The notes below the pieces were generated by a model. The model saw only the letters and a program-made list of their open reading frames with translations. It was not told the origin of the DNA and did no database searches. DNA of 32,187 nt from Pseudomonadota bacterium (GTDB lineage: Bacteria > Pseudomonadota > Gammaproteobacteria > JAKAQQ01): positions 78,872 through 111,058 of the forward strand of contig JAJZYM010000002.1 in NCBI GenBank assembly GCA_021798115.1. Reading direction: 5' to 3'. Shown here one piece after another: positions 6,509 through 13,633 of the stretch (positions are counted from its first letter, which is position 1; every line of letters begins with the position of its first letter). Both the position numbers and the translations under genes were made by a program.

Positions 6509-8212
6509 ATGAATGACTCTCGAGACGGCGGTCGCGGTGAGGGTGGGGAGCCGCGTGGAGACGCTTCTCCGCACGGAACGGTTGCACCCGCGCACGGCGC
6601 ACGGCTTCGGATGGCTGTGGAGAATTACCGCAGGGGCGCGTATGCCCAAGCCGAATCACACGCGCGAGCGCTTCTCGAGGAACACGGCGCCAGCCCCTCG
6701 GTTCTCGAAATCCTGGGCCTCTCCCTGGTCGCCCAGCAACGCTCGAACGAGGCCGAGCCGTATCTTCTCGATGCCCTGCGCATCGGGGGGGAGTCTTCCA
6801 ATCTCCTCTTCGCCTTGGGCGTCGTGGCGGCGGATCGCGGTTCGTGGGACGAGGCGAGAGTCCGCTACGCGCGCCTCATCGAACGCGATCCCCATTTCCC
6901 GGAAGCGCGTTTCAACTATGGGCGCGCCTTGGAAGAGTGTGGTGAAACAGAAGCATCATTAAATAGTTACAAAGATATCCTCGATAATGATGAGCATCAT
7001 GCGGACGCGGCCCTTCACTACGCCCTCCTTCTCGAGGAGTGCAACCGCGTCGAAGAATCGGCCGTGTGGCTCTCGCGGTTCTTGTCTCTTCGTCCCTCGG
7101 ACGTGCGCGGACGTCTTCTGGCCGCCCAGCTCGAACTTCGGCTTGGGCGTGCACGCGAAGCGCTCGCGATTCTCGAGAACCTCGAGACACGGCCTCTCTC
7201 ACCACGCACGGCGGCCGTGGTCTCAGGCCGCCGTGTTCGCGCACTCGACGTCCTTGGTCGTTACACCGATGCGGCCCGCGCGGCCGAGGAGGGGCACGCC
7301 AAAATCCGTGCCCTCGCCACCGAGGTCGAGGATCCCCGTGACCCGTACGACCCGACGATGCTTGAGCGACTCGCCCGTTGTCGCGATCGTCTTCGTTCGT
7401 GCGATCCCGGTTGGACATGGCCGTCCCATCTTCCCGCTCCCGACTTCCTCGTGGGGTTTCCGCGTTCCGGGACGACGCTCCTCGACCGCATGCTGGCGGC
7501 CCATCCCGAGGTTCGTGTCCTCGAAGAAACCAATCCTTTCTCGCCTCTGATTCGTCGTCTTGCGGAGTCGCTTTCCTCAGGGGAGATCGATCCCGTGTTC
7601 GACAGCGAAGCTTGTGCGCTCGCCGCGAGGGTTGCGGAAGAGGTTGGGGGAGGCCGCCCTCCAGGGGTGCGGGTGCTTCTCGACAAGCTTCCTCTCAACA
7701 GCGCCTATGCCGGCTGGCTCGCGCGGGTGATTCCCGAGAGCCGTTTCGTCGTCGTCGTCCGCGACCCCCGCGACGTCGTCCTGAGTTGCTGGCTCCAGAC
7801 CTTCGTCCCGAACGCCGCCATGCGCCAGTTCTGGGACCTTGGGACGACGGTCGATTATTACGAACGCGTGATGGAACTCCTGCGTTTCTGGCTCGCGGAA
7901 ACTCTCCCGGCGGAGCGCTGTTTCATCGTGCGCTACGAGGATCTCGTGCGGGATCCGCGTCCTCGTCTCAAGGCTCTTTCTTCATTCCTCGGCATCGAAT
8001 TCCGCGCCGACATGCTTGATCCCGCGCGCGCGGCGAAAGGCGTGCGTCTCGGCACACCGAGCTACGATCAGGTGACGCGCCCGATCCACGACGCCGCGGT
8101 GGGACGTTGGCGCCATTACGCCACTGTGTTGGCTCCTCATCTTGACCGCCTCGAACCGTGGGTTCACTGTTGGGGTTATGGAGGGAGGGAACGGGGAGAG
8201 GAAGAGCGTTAG
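6509..8212 (+). CDS. TPR repeat-sulfotransferase fusion protein
   Basis: A 567-residue soluble protein. Residues about 30-270 are tetratricopeptide-like helical repeats (AYAQAESHARALLEEHG, SWDEARVRYARLIERDP, REALAILENLE). Residues about 310-560 form a PAPS-dependent sulfotransferase. The 5'-phosphosulfate loop is VGFPRSGTTLLDR (315-327), the conserved lysine segment is LLDKLPLNSAY (390-400), and the 3'-phosphate region is VVRDPRDVVLSCW (416-428). FIVRYEDLVRDP follows later. This domain order is known from bacterial proteins that probably sulfate proteins or cell-surface glycans, with the TPRs holding the target. The ATG at 6509 gives a Gly/Arg-rich start; a weak ribosome binding site leaves some doubt. 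An AT-rich patch near 6945-7000 is odd. The acceptor is unknown. Confidence 0.88.
   Translation: MNDSRDGGRGEGGEPRGDASPHGTVAPAHGARLRMAVENYRRGAYAQAESHARALLEEHGASPSVLEILGLSLVAQQRSNEAEPYLLDALRIGGESSNLLFALGVVAADRGSWDEARVRYARLIERDPHFPEARFNYGRALEECGETEASLNSYKDILDNDEHHADAALHYALLLEECNRVEESAVWLSRFLSLRPSDVRGRLLAAQLELRLGRAREALAILENLETRPLSPRTAAVVSGRRVRALDVLGRYTDAARAAEEGHAKIRALATEVEDPRDPYDPTMLERLARCRDRLRSCDPGWTWPSHLPAPDFLVGFPRSGTTLLDRMLAAHPEVRVLEETNPFSPLIRRLAESLSSGEIDPVFDSEACALAARVAEEVGGGRPPGVRVLLDKLPLNSAYAGWLARVIPESRFVVVVRDPRDVVLSCWLQTFVPNAAMRQFWDLGTTVDYYERVMELLRFWLAETLPAERCFIVRYEDLVRDPRPRLKALSSFLGIEFRADMLDPARAAKGVRLGTPSYDQVTRPIHDAAVGRWRHYATVLAPHLDRLEPWVHCWGYGGRERGEEER
6954..6992. repeat. Inverted repeat inside the sulfotransferase gene
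   Basis: CATCATTA (6954-6961) and TAATGATG (6985-6992) are perfect 8-base complements around an AT-rich loop. A second small inverted repeat, ATGATG-AG-CATCAT, overlaps the right arm (6987-7000). The patch is much richer in A+T than the surrounding gene and falls in the TPR part. Confidence 0.6.
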
Positions 8213-8215
8213 AAT
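8210..8215 (+). promoter_or_regulatory. Putative -10 element overlapping a stop codon
   Basis: TAGAAT includes the TAG stop of the sulfotransferase gene and lies about 50 bases before the next start at 8266. A -35 is not evident. Confidence 0.35.
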
Positions 8216-8265
8216 CTGGGAATGCTCCTGCCATACCGCTCGCCGAGAGCGGGGAGGATGGAAGA

Positions 8266-8775
8266 GTGAGCGAAGGGATCTGTCAAATCCGCGCGTCTGG
8301 AAACCGGGCGCGCCCCCCGCGTTGGGCGGCTGTTTTGTCTCTTTCGTTTCTGCTCTTTTCGCCCGCTTGGGCCACGAAGCCTGTAGCCCCCAAGCCTCCA
8401 CCGCGTGCCGTCCCCGGACTCCGCGCCCCTGGAGGGTGGATCCACGGCCGGTGGAAACAGGGTTGGCACGGAGGGCGCTACGGCTGGTGGTGGCGTACGC
8501 AGCACCGCTGGTACTTCTATCTGACCCCGGTCTCTCCTTATCCGCCTTACTACGGCTCGGGACCCATGCCGATCGGTGCTCTTCCCCCGGGGGGCGTCGT
8601 CCCGGTTCCTCCTCCGGTCCCTGAGCCGCCTTCGCTCTCGTCGTGGTACTGCGTGAGCCCTCCAGGGTTTTATCCCTTCGTCACGAGTTGCAGTGGGGGG
8701 TGGCTCGAAACGGGCGTTCCGGCCTATGCACCGCCCGTCCCGATCGTGGCCGTGCCCCAACCGGGGCCTCCGTAA
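8266..8775 (+). CDS. Secreted Trp/Tyr/Pro-rich protein of unknown function
   Basis: A 169-residue exported protein that I cannot assign a function. From the GTG at 8266 (GGGGAGG ribosome binding site about nine bases upstream), a basic N-terminus and hydrophobic core (WAAVLSLSFLLFSPAWA) form a signal peptide cut near residue 36. The mature part is rich in Gly, Trp, Tyr and Pro, with a WHGGRYGWWWRTQHRWYFY segment and a second half built around WYCVSPPGFYPFVTSCSGGW. Cys129 and Cys142 there probably form a disulfide. This C-x-x-P-x-G-[YF]-Y-P-[YF]-V-x-x-C motif recurs in proteobacterial secreted proteins. It may associate with the envelope through the Pro-rich ends. The frame upstream of 8266 overlaps the sulfotransferase gene and is not used. 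Confidence 0.7.
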   Translation: MSEGICQIRASGNRARPPRWAAVLSLSFLLFSPAWATKPVAPKPPPRAVPGLRAPGGWIHGRWKQGWHGGRYGWWWRTQHRWYFYLTPVSPYPPYYGSGPMPIGALPPGGVVPVPPPVPEPPSLSSWYCVSPPGFYPFVTSCSGGWLETGVPAYAPPVPIVAVPQPGPP

Positions 8776-8817
8776 TCCACGAAGTTCAGTGGCGGACCGG
8801 CCGAGAGAACTCGGGTC

Positions 8818-8854
8818 TTGACATTATTTAGATAATATCCTAACATTCTAAATA
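8818..8854 (+). promoter_or_regulatory. sdpR promoter with overlapping palindromic operator
   Basis: TTGACA (8818-8823) and TAACAT (8841-8846) with a 17-base spacer form a sigma70 promoter. TATTTAGA (8825-8832) and TCTAAATA (8847-8854) are perfect 8-base inverted arms spaced by 14 bases. They cover the spacer, the -10 and the first base of the ATG. A smaller TTAT-TTAG-ATAA dyad sits in the left arm. The spacing puts the transcript start at or next to the start codon, so the mRNA may be leaderless. This fits an autorepressor site. The remainder of 8776-8817 shows nothing. Confidence 0.7.
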
Positions 8855-9123
8855 TGGCCGGTTCAGACGTCTTTCGTGCTTTGGCCGATCCCAGTCGGCG
8901 ACGCATCCTTGATCTTCTTCGCCGAGGCTCTCTCTCGGCGGGGGAGATCGGGGAGCATTTCACCTTCACGGCCGCTTCCCTGTCCCACCACCTCTCGGTG
9001 CTCAAGGAGGCGGGGCTCGTCCGGGCCGAGCGGCGTGGCCAGAACATCGTCTACTCGCTCGACACCACCGTTTTGGAAGACGCCCTGAGCTTGCTTGTTT
9101 CCCTTGTGCACAAAACTTCGTGA
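8854..9123 (+). CDS. ArsR/SdpR-family autorepressor
   Basis: An 89-residue winged-helix repressor of the ArsR superfamily, closest in form to SdpR, the short autorepressor encoded with SdpI. It opens with FRALADPSRRRILDLLRRG, has the recognition helix TFTAASLSHHLSVLKEAGLV and the wing AERRGQNIVYSLDTTVLEDAL. There are no cysteines, so no CXC metal site of the ArsR/SmtB sensor type. Ten bases separate it from sdpI. The palindrome across its own promoter and ATG supports autoregulation. In Bacillus, SdpI sequesters SdpR at the membrane when toxin is present; the same logic is inferred here, not shown. No Shine-Dalgarno precedes the ATG. Confidence 0.88.
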   Translation: MAGSDVFRALADPSRRRILDLLRRGSLSAGEIGEHFTFTAASLSHHLSVLKEAGLVRAERRGQNIVYSLDTTVLEDALSLLVSLVHKTS

Positions 9124-9133
9124 GGACTTCTCC

Positions 9134-9802
9134 ATGCCTTCTTTTTTCTCATCCTCATCACGCCGGGCCGATGTTCTCGGCCTTCTCCTCGTGGTTCTGT
9201 CCTTCCTCGTGGCGCTCTGGCTCTATCCCCGTCTTCCGTACCACGTTCCTGTCCACTGGAATCTCAACGGTCGGGTGAACGGGACGATGGCCAAGCCTTG
9301 GGGGCCCTTCTTTACGCCTCTTCTGGCGCTGGCCCTCTGGGTCGTGTTTCTGGCCTTGCCGGCGGTCTCGCCGAAAGGGTTCCGGATGGACAACTTCCGT
9401 TCGATCTACGACATCCTCCGGTTGGTCGTTCTGGGATTCCTGTTTCTCATCACGGCGGCCGTGCTTCTTGCCGACGCCGGCTATCCGTTGGCCGTCTTCC
9501 CCGTCGTCAACACGCTCCTCGGGGTTTTTCTGATCATTCTTGGAAATTTCCTGCCGAAAATTCGCAAGAACTTTTTTGTCGGGGTGCGAACACCGTGGAC
9601 GCTGGCCAACGATGAAGTCTGGCTGAAAACGCATCGTCTCGCGGGCTGGGTTTTCGTCTTCGGCGGTCTTGCTCTTGTCGTCGAAGGGCTCGCGGGCGGG
9701 TCGGAGGTCGCCTGGCTTCTTCCGGTGACGCTGATCCTGGTCGCCTTGGTGCCGGTCTTGTGGTCTTACGTCCTCTACCGGAGGATCGCTCAGTCACCTT
9801 GA
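9134..9802 (+). CDS. SdpI-family integral membrane protein
   Basis: A 222-residue polytopic inner-membrane protein with about six helices, combining the DUF1648 element near residue 35 (LPYHVPVHWNLNGRVNG, pattern P-x-H-x-x-x-G) and the SdpI element near 140-160 (LGNFLPKIRKNFFVGVRTPW, then WLKTHRLAGW). SdpI of Bacillus gives immunity to the SdpC toxin and relays its presence to SdpR. The start at 9134 has GAGGAC seven bases upstream; a start at 9095 would overlap sdpR. No SdpC-like toxin or SdpAB processing gene is in the window, so the ligand here is unknown. The stop lies inside a 14-base palindrome. Confidence 0.9.
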   Translation: MPSFFSSSSRRADVLGLLLVVLSFLVALWLYPRLPYHVPVHWNLNGRVNGTMAKPWGPFFTPLLALALWVVFLALPAVSPKGFRMDNFRSIYDILRLVVLGFLFLITAAVLLADAGYPLAVFPVVNTLLGVFLIILGNFLPKIRKNFFVGVRTPWTLANDEVWLKTHRLAGWVFVFGGLALVVEGLAGGSEVAWLLPVTLILVALVPVLWSYVLYRRIAQSP

Positions 9803-9866
9803 TCAAGGTCATCAATCCTTTTGAGAATGCGCACCCACCATCCCTGACGAGGGCTGGTGGGTGCGC
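9796..9866. terminator. Palindrome and strong hairpin after sdpI
   Basis: ACCTTGATCAAGGT (9796-9809) is a perfect 14-base palindrome spanning the sdpI stop. GCGCACCCACCA (9829-9840) pairs perfectly with TGGTGGGTGCGC (9855-9866). Its loop can itself pair CCCT with AGGG, giving a very stable hairpin. No U-tract follows on either strand, so termination would have to be of an atypical kind, or the element protects RNA ends. The rest of the gap to 10039 shows only short GC-rich dyads. Confidence 0.55.
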
Positions 9867-10039
9867 GACGTGCCGGCGAATTCTCCGGCCTTCGATCCGG
9901 GCCGAAGCAGGACAGGCCGACCTCCCCAGGATCCTGCGATCCCGGCGGACAGCGCCGGTTTGCCGGGAAGGCGTCGAAAGGACACGTAGGACCTCGGTCA
10001 CTCACAAGGGCATTCGCGCGGAACGTCCGGCGCTCCTGT

Positions 10040-10447
10040 TCAGGAACGCATGCCGGCGATGGTGATCGCAAGGATCAGCGTCGTCGTGAGAAGGACCGCA
10101 CCGTAGATGATGAGAAGACCCGTACGCGGGCGGTAAGACCCTTCCTTGAGACGACGGATCGTTCCGAGATGGCTGACGCCCCCGACGATAAGAGTGATGA
10201 GCCCGAGAAAGATGAAAGCGAGACCTAGTCCAGAAAAATGGGCGTGGTGCGGGGGGTGCGTGTGAAGAAGGAGCGCGAGGCGGCGGAGGAAGAAGTCAAA
10301 CTTTTCGATGACGAAACCGAAGGCGATGAGACTGATGCCTGTCCGAATCCAGGCGAGAAACGTCCGTTCGGCGGCCAGGTAGATCCGGGGATCGGCGGGA
10401 TCGGTCACAAATCGGTCACAAGAGGACAAGGTCAAGGAGAGCTTCAA
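10040..10447 (-). CDS. DUF202 (YidH-like) membrane protein
   Basis: A small inner-membrane protein of up to 135 residues. It carries the DUF202 signature YLAAERTFLAWIRTGISLIA at about 23-42, leading into the first helix. A second helix is at about 73-91 and a third at about 111-131. DUF202 domains also occur fused to SPX domains in VTC-type polyphosphate proteins, but bacterial stand-alone members have no settled function. The frame opens with TTG at 10447; GTG at 10408 would start just before the conserved DPADPRIYL and is equally plausible. Neither has a clear ribosome binding site. It is convergent with sdpI and divergent from the PAP2 gene. Confidence 0.8.
   Translation of the reverse strand: MKLSLTLSSCDRFVTDPADPRIYLAAERTFLAWIRTGISLIAFGFVIEKFDFFLRRLALLLHTHPPHHAHFSGLGLAFIFLGLITLIVGGVSHLGTIRRLKEGSYRPRTGLLIIYGAVLLTTTLILAITIAGMRS
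10400..10421. repeat. 11-base tandem duplication
   Basis: ATCGGTCACAA occurs twice in tandem (10400-10410 and 10411-10421) at the 5' end of the DUF202 frame. Eleven is not a multiple of three, so if translated the two copies are read differently. This supports the later GTG start at 10408, inside the repeat, or a recent slippage event. Confidence 0.7.
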
Positions 10448-10543
10448 GGATAGCTCAGATTCGGGCTTTCGCTGCCGTCACGACTGAAGCTGCGGATTCG
10501 AGACGTTGGCTCCACGGACGGTGGTGAAGACCGATTCGGATTT

Positions 10544-10552
10544 TGATATGAT
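10544..10552 (+). promoter_or_regulatory. Extended -10 promoter of the PAP2-MipA pair
   Basis: TG-A-TATGAT (10544-10552) is an extended -10 (TGnTATAAT type), about 80 bases before the GTG start at 10633. The -35 region is poor, as expected for extended -10 promoters. The interval 10448-10632 holds nothing else clear. Confidence 0.5.
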
Positions 10553-10632
10553 CCTCTCTCATCGAGACTGCGCTTGTTGTGTAGTCGCTGGAGTCGGGGA
10601 CGGCGGCTCCGCGTGCAAACAGGAGGGCTGCC

Positions 10633-11571
10633 GTGCGCTTCTTCACCCGAAACTTCTTGTGGCTCTTTTGCCTTTGGGCGTTTGGCGTGGGGGGGGCTCT
10701 CACCGGCGCGTCGGCCGCGACCCTCCGGCGGGCCTCCCCCGCGCTTTCTTCGGTCCGCCCGCCCGCCGCTCATCTCGCGCTCCGTGATCTCGGGATTCTC
10801 CCTCGAGGATCGGCGACGGACACGGCTACGGCTTCGCTTCCCTCCGTCCCTCGTTTTGGACCTCTGTTTCGTGACGGATCGCGTGCGGGTGACCCCCCTC
10901 CGAGGCCGCTGACGCCGAGGCGAGGTGATCCCCCTCACCGCAGCGAGTGGCGATCAACCGCCTTTGGCCGCCGTCTCGTCGAATGGACGATCGTCGCCAC
11001 CCCCATCTTTGCTCTCACGGCGAGCAGCGTCCTTGATCATCGTTTGGCTTACGACAACCACGGCATCTTTTACCGCCCTTACCAGCTTGATTTTGAGCAC
11101 GGAGTCATGGCCGCCGAGGGCTTCGGCGCCCTCTGGTTCGGGGCCCGTTCCCGACTCGGGCGGACGTTCTGGCAGGCGATCGACGCCTCGCTTTACACCG
11201 CGGCCACGACCACGGTGATGAAGTATGCTTTCAGCCGCGCCCGCCCTTACCAGTCGCCCGATCCGCACGATTTCTTCCAGGGCAATTGCTGTCAGAGTTT
11301 TCCGAGCGGCGAAGTGGCGTACCAGGCGAGCGTCGTGACGCCGTTCATCGCCGAATACTATCGGCGTGACCCTTGGATCTGGGCGCTCGAGATCTTCCCG
11401 GTCTACGACGCCGTCGCCCGGATGAAGACATGGGGACATTGGCAGACGGACGTGATTTCGGGTTTTGCCATCGGAACGGCGTGGGGCATTTTCGCTCACG
11501 AGGAGCGTGTTCCTTTCACCGTCTCGGTGCTCCCGGGAGGGCTCACCGTCGGTTTCGATCGGAGTTTTTGA
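10633..11571 (+). CDS. Exported PAP2-family phosphatase with a PSGE variant motif
   Basis: A 312-residue envelope phosphatase-like protein of the PAP2 (type 2 phosphatidic acid phosphatase) superfamily. A signal or anchor sequence (about 8-28) is followed by a low-complexity Pro/Arg-rich stretch to about 105. Motif C1 is K197-YAFSRA-R204-P205, exactly K-x6-R-P. Motif C2 reads FPSGEVA, with Glu227 where most members have His. Motif C3 is R263-MKTWG-H269-WQT-D273, keeping Arg, His and Asp. The GTG start has a perfect AGGAGG upstream. It is probably co-transcribed with the MipA/OmpV gene that starts just after its stop. A lipid or undecaprenyl-phosphate substrate is possible, and the Glu substitution makes activity uncertain. 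Confidence 0.85.
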   Translation: MRFFTRNFLWLFCLWAFGVGGALTGASAATLRRASPALSSVRPPAAHLALRDLGILPRGSATDTATASLPSVPRFGPLFRDGSRAGDPPPRPLTPRRGDPPHRSEWRSTAFGRRLVEWTIVATPIFALTASSVLDHRLAYDNHGIFYRPYQLDFEHGVMAAEGFGALWFGARSRLGRTFWQAIDASLYTAATTTVMKYAFSRARPYQSPDPHDFFQGNCCQSFPSGEVAYQASVVTPFIAEYYRRDPWIWALEIFPVYDAVARMKTWGHWQTDVISGFAIGTAWGIFAHEERVPFTVSVLPGGLTVGFDRSF

Positions 11572-11572
11572 G

Positions 11573-12415
11573 ATGCAGAACGATCGACGTACCCTGACCC
11601 GTTCGGGCGGGAAGAGCCCTCCTCGAAAGGGCCGCCGTCTGGGGGGCGCTCTCCCGCTTCTCATCCTGCCGCTTTTCGTTGTGTTCGCCTCGGCGCGCGC
11701 GGCCCCATCGCTCACCCGCGTCTCGACCGAACGGCCGGGCTGGTCCCTTGGCTTCGGCCTTCTCTCCTACGGCCTCCCGTACAAGGATGTCACACGCTGG
11801 ACGCGGTTCGTTCCTCTTGTGAACGCCCAAGGCGACGGTTTTTACGTCCATGGACTCAACGCGGGATACTGGTTCTACCGCCGCCACGAGTTCCGGGTCT
11901 CCGTTGTCCTGGCGCCCGAACTGCTGCACATCAGCTCCCGATTCGGACCTTTTGCGCGAAGCCTTCACGACCGGCAGGCCACCTTGCTCGGGGGGCTCCG
12001 GGCGAGCTTCGTGCGGCCCCTTTACGCCGTCCACCTGAGTGCACTCACGGATCTTCTTGCGCGGAGCAAGGGTCAGGTGCTGCGCCTGTCCGCCGGGCCA
12101 CGTTGGCACGGTGTGGGCTGGCGGCTTTCGGCGCGGATGGGTGTCGACTGGGAAAGCGCGAACCAGATTACTTACTACTTTGGCGTGCCCGCCGACCAGT
12201 CCAGCGTTTCTCTCCCGTCTTACGATCCGGGATCCGCCGTGAATACCGACGCCACGCTCGTCATCGCCCGAAAGTTCTGGGCCCTCGGGGCCCATTTCGA
12301 AGCTGTGGGATCGGTGGAAGAGATCTGGTACGGGGCCTCCGTCCGTGAGAGTCCCCTGGTTGCGCGCTCGACGGCTCTGAGCGGACTCATCGGGCTCATG
12401 TTCCGCTTCCGCTGA
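11573..12415 (+). CDS. MipA/OmpV-family outer-membrane protein
   Basis: A 280-residue outer-membrane beta-barrel protein. The ATG at 11573 lies one base after the PAP2 stop. It gives a long basic N-region, a hydrophobic core (LPLLILPLFVVFAS) and cleavage near residue 43. The mature protein shows alternating short amphipathic strands. Family hallmarks include an early loop with FVPLVNAQGDGFYVHGLNAG, the DRQATLLGGLRASF region, and NQITYYFGVPADQS, the equivalent of the conserved D/N-x-x-x-Y-Y-G-V stretch. MipA in E. coli scaffolds murein hydrolase MltA with PBP1b; OmpV is an outer-membrane relative. The final strand ends MFRFR rather than in Phe, which is slightly unusual. Confidence 0.83.
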   Translation: MQNDRRTLTRSGGKSPPRKGRRLGGALPLLILPLFVVFASARAAPSLTRVSTERPGWSLGFGLLSYGLPYKDVTRWTRFVPLVNAQGDGFYVHGLNAGYWFYRRHEFRVSVVLAPELLHISSRFGPFARSLHDRQATLLGGLRASFVRPLYAVHLSALTDLLARSKGQVLRLSAGPRWHGVGWRLSARMGVDWESANQITYYFGVPADQSSVSLPSYDPGSAVNTDATLVIARKFWALGAHFEAVGSVEEIWYGASVRESPLVARSTALSGLIGLMFRFR

Positions 12416-12712
12416 GGTCCGGTCAACCCGTCGGTCTTGCCGTTTGGGCCGGGGAGAGGGGTTGCGGCTGAGCACGCTGTCCACGTGAGACCCGTGGAGC
12501 ACAAATCGCGGGCGTCCTGCGGCGATCAACCGGCGTGATGGACGAGATGACGTGAGACCCCCAAAGTCATGCCCCCGGTGCCTTGTTTCGTTCTTGAATA
12601 TCCCCTCTTTGCACGCGGGCCTGGTGAGGGAGGGCCTCCTCCCATCCTTGGCTCCCTTCTCATTGACCCAAGGCGCCTCTCCGTCTTGAAGTCTTGAACG
12701 AACGGCGTTTCC
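12416..12712. other. Intergenic region between convergent genes; short repeats only
   Basis: No gene is seen. ACGTGAGACCC occurs twice (12483-12493 and 12550-12560). The first copy lies in a small hairpin, TCCACG paired with CGTGGA (12480-12498), that could end the mipA transcript. A second GGGAGG/CCTCCC hairpin is near 12629-12645. Base composition drops to the right, towards the sqr operon. Confidence 0.5.
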
Positions 12713-13567
12713 TCAGGTTGACGGTTGCGTCGGCAACACCCCCGCTTTCTGGAGATAGACCGGCAAGGCGGCGATCACACGCATGCCACGCTGCACATCA
12801 GGATCCTTGAGCATCCGGTACAGGCCCGCCAAGCCCCCGACCTTGCTCCGTGCCTGGTGTTCGTCAGCTTCGGCGAGGGCGTGGGCCAGGGCCTTGCTTG
12901 AATGCAGTAAGAGGGACATGCTGGTCACAAGCGATCCCTTCTCCGTCTCTTGTATCAACTGACCGAGCAGCGGGTCCAAGGGAATGGTCTCTGCCATCAA
13001 GCCGATCTGTCGACTGAGGTTGGCAAGGCGCCGGAGATTGCCGTCTTCTTCCAATTGCCGCAGCAGGCGTAAAGCGGCGACGAGACTCTCGTCGGCACGG
13101 GTCTCTTCCCACAGGTCTCCCAACTTCTTGATCTGCGCAACGAGATCGGCTCCGACCGGGCCTTGGATCAAATCTTCCAGAGCCTGCAGTCGCGGCAGCA
13201 AAATCCCCAGGAGTTGCATGGTCTGGGGCAGAACCGCCCAGGGAATCTCCTGTAGGACTTGCAAGATTTGTGGAAGGAGGTCTTGCAAGAGCGCGATGTT
13301 GTCGCGCAGAAAGGCCGCATTTTCCCGCACCCAGCGCAAGACGCCCGCGTTGCGCAGGGCGTCTACGGTGGCCAAGAGCTCCTCGAGGCTGGCATCGAGC
13401 TGATAACGCTCATTCCAGTTGCCGAGACGCAAAGCGATCCCGACGGCCACGGCACCGGCGGGGCTGTCCAGGAACGACTCGCTACTGCTGACGAGATCTC
13501 CCAGTCGCGCCAGACCCGCCCACTGTTCTGGACTGAGCTGCGGTGGTGCATTTTGTTCTGTGCTCAT
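12713..13567 (-). CDS. DUF1641 protein encoded with sulfide:quinone oxidoreductase
   Basis: A 284-residue, mostly helical soluble protein rich in Leu and Gln, matching the DUF1641 family. Such genes are often found next to SQR or formate dehydrogenase genes; no biochemical role is established. The central part (RENAAFLRDNIALLQDLLPQ and following) gives repeated amphipathic helices. The C-terminal part holds the family's ARSKVGGLAGLYRMLKDPDVQRG segment. There is no signal peptide or membrane helix. The ATG at 13567 has AAGGAG upstream. It lies 66 bases after the sqr stop and is surely in the same transcript. Codon use (CTG/TTG for Leu, more AT-ending codons) differs from surrounding genes. It may help tether or assemble SQR at the membrane (inference). 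Confidence 0.85.
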   Translation of the reverse strand: MSTEQNAPPQLSPEQWAGLARLGDLVSSSESFLDSPAGAVAVGIALRLGNWNERYQLDASLEELLATVDALRNAGVLRWVRENAAFLRDNIALLQDLLPQILQVLQEIPWAVLPQTMQLLGILLPRLQALEDLIQGPVGADLVAQIKKLGDLWEETRADESLVAALRLLRQLEEDGNLRRLANLSRQIGLMAETIPLDPLLGQLIQETEKGSLVTSMSLLLHSSKALAHALAEADEHQARSKVGGLAGLYRMLKDPDVQRGMRVIAALPVYLQKAGVLPTQPST

Positions 13568-13633
13568 ACGGCTCTCCTTTTCTCCGATCCAGAGGAAAAC
13601 GAGCGGGGAGTTATTTGTCCCCCGAGGTTTTCT

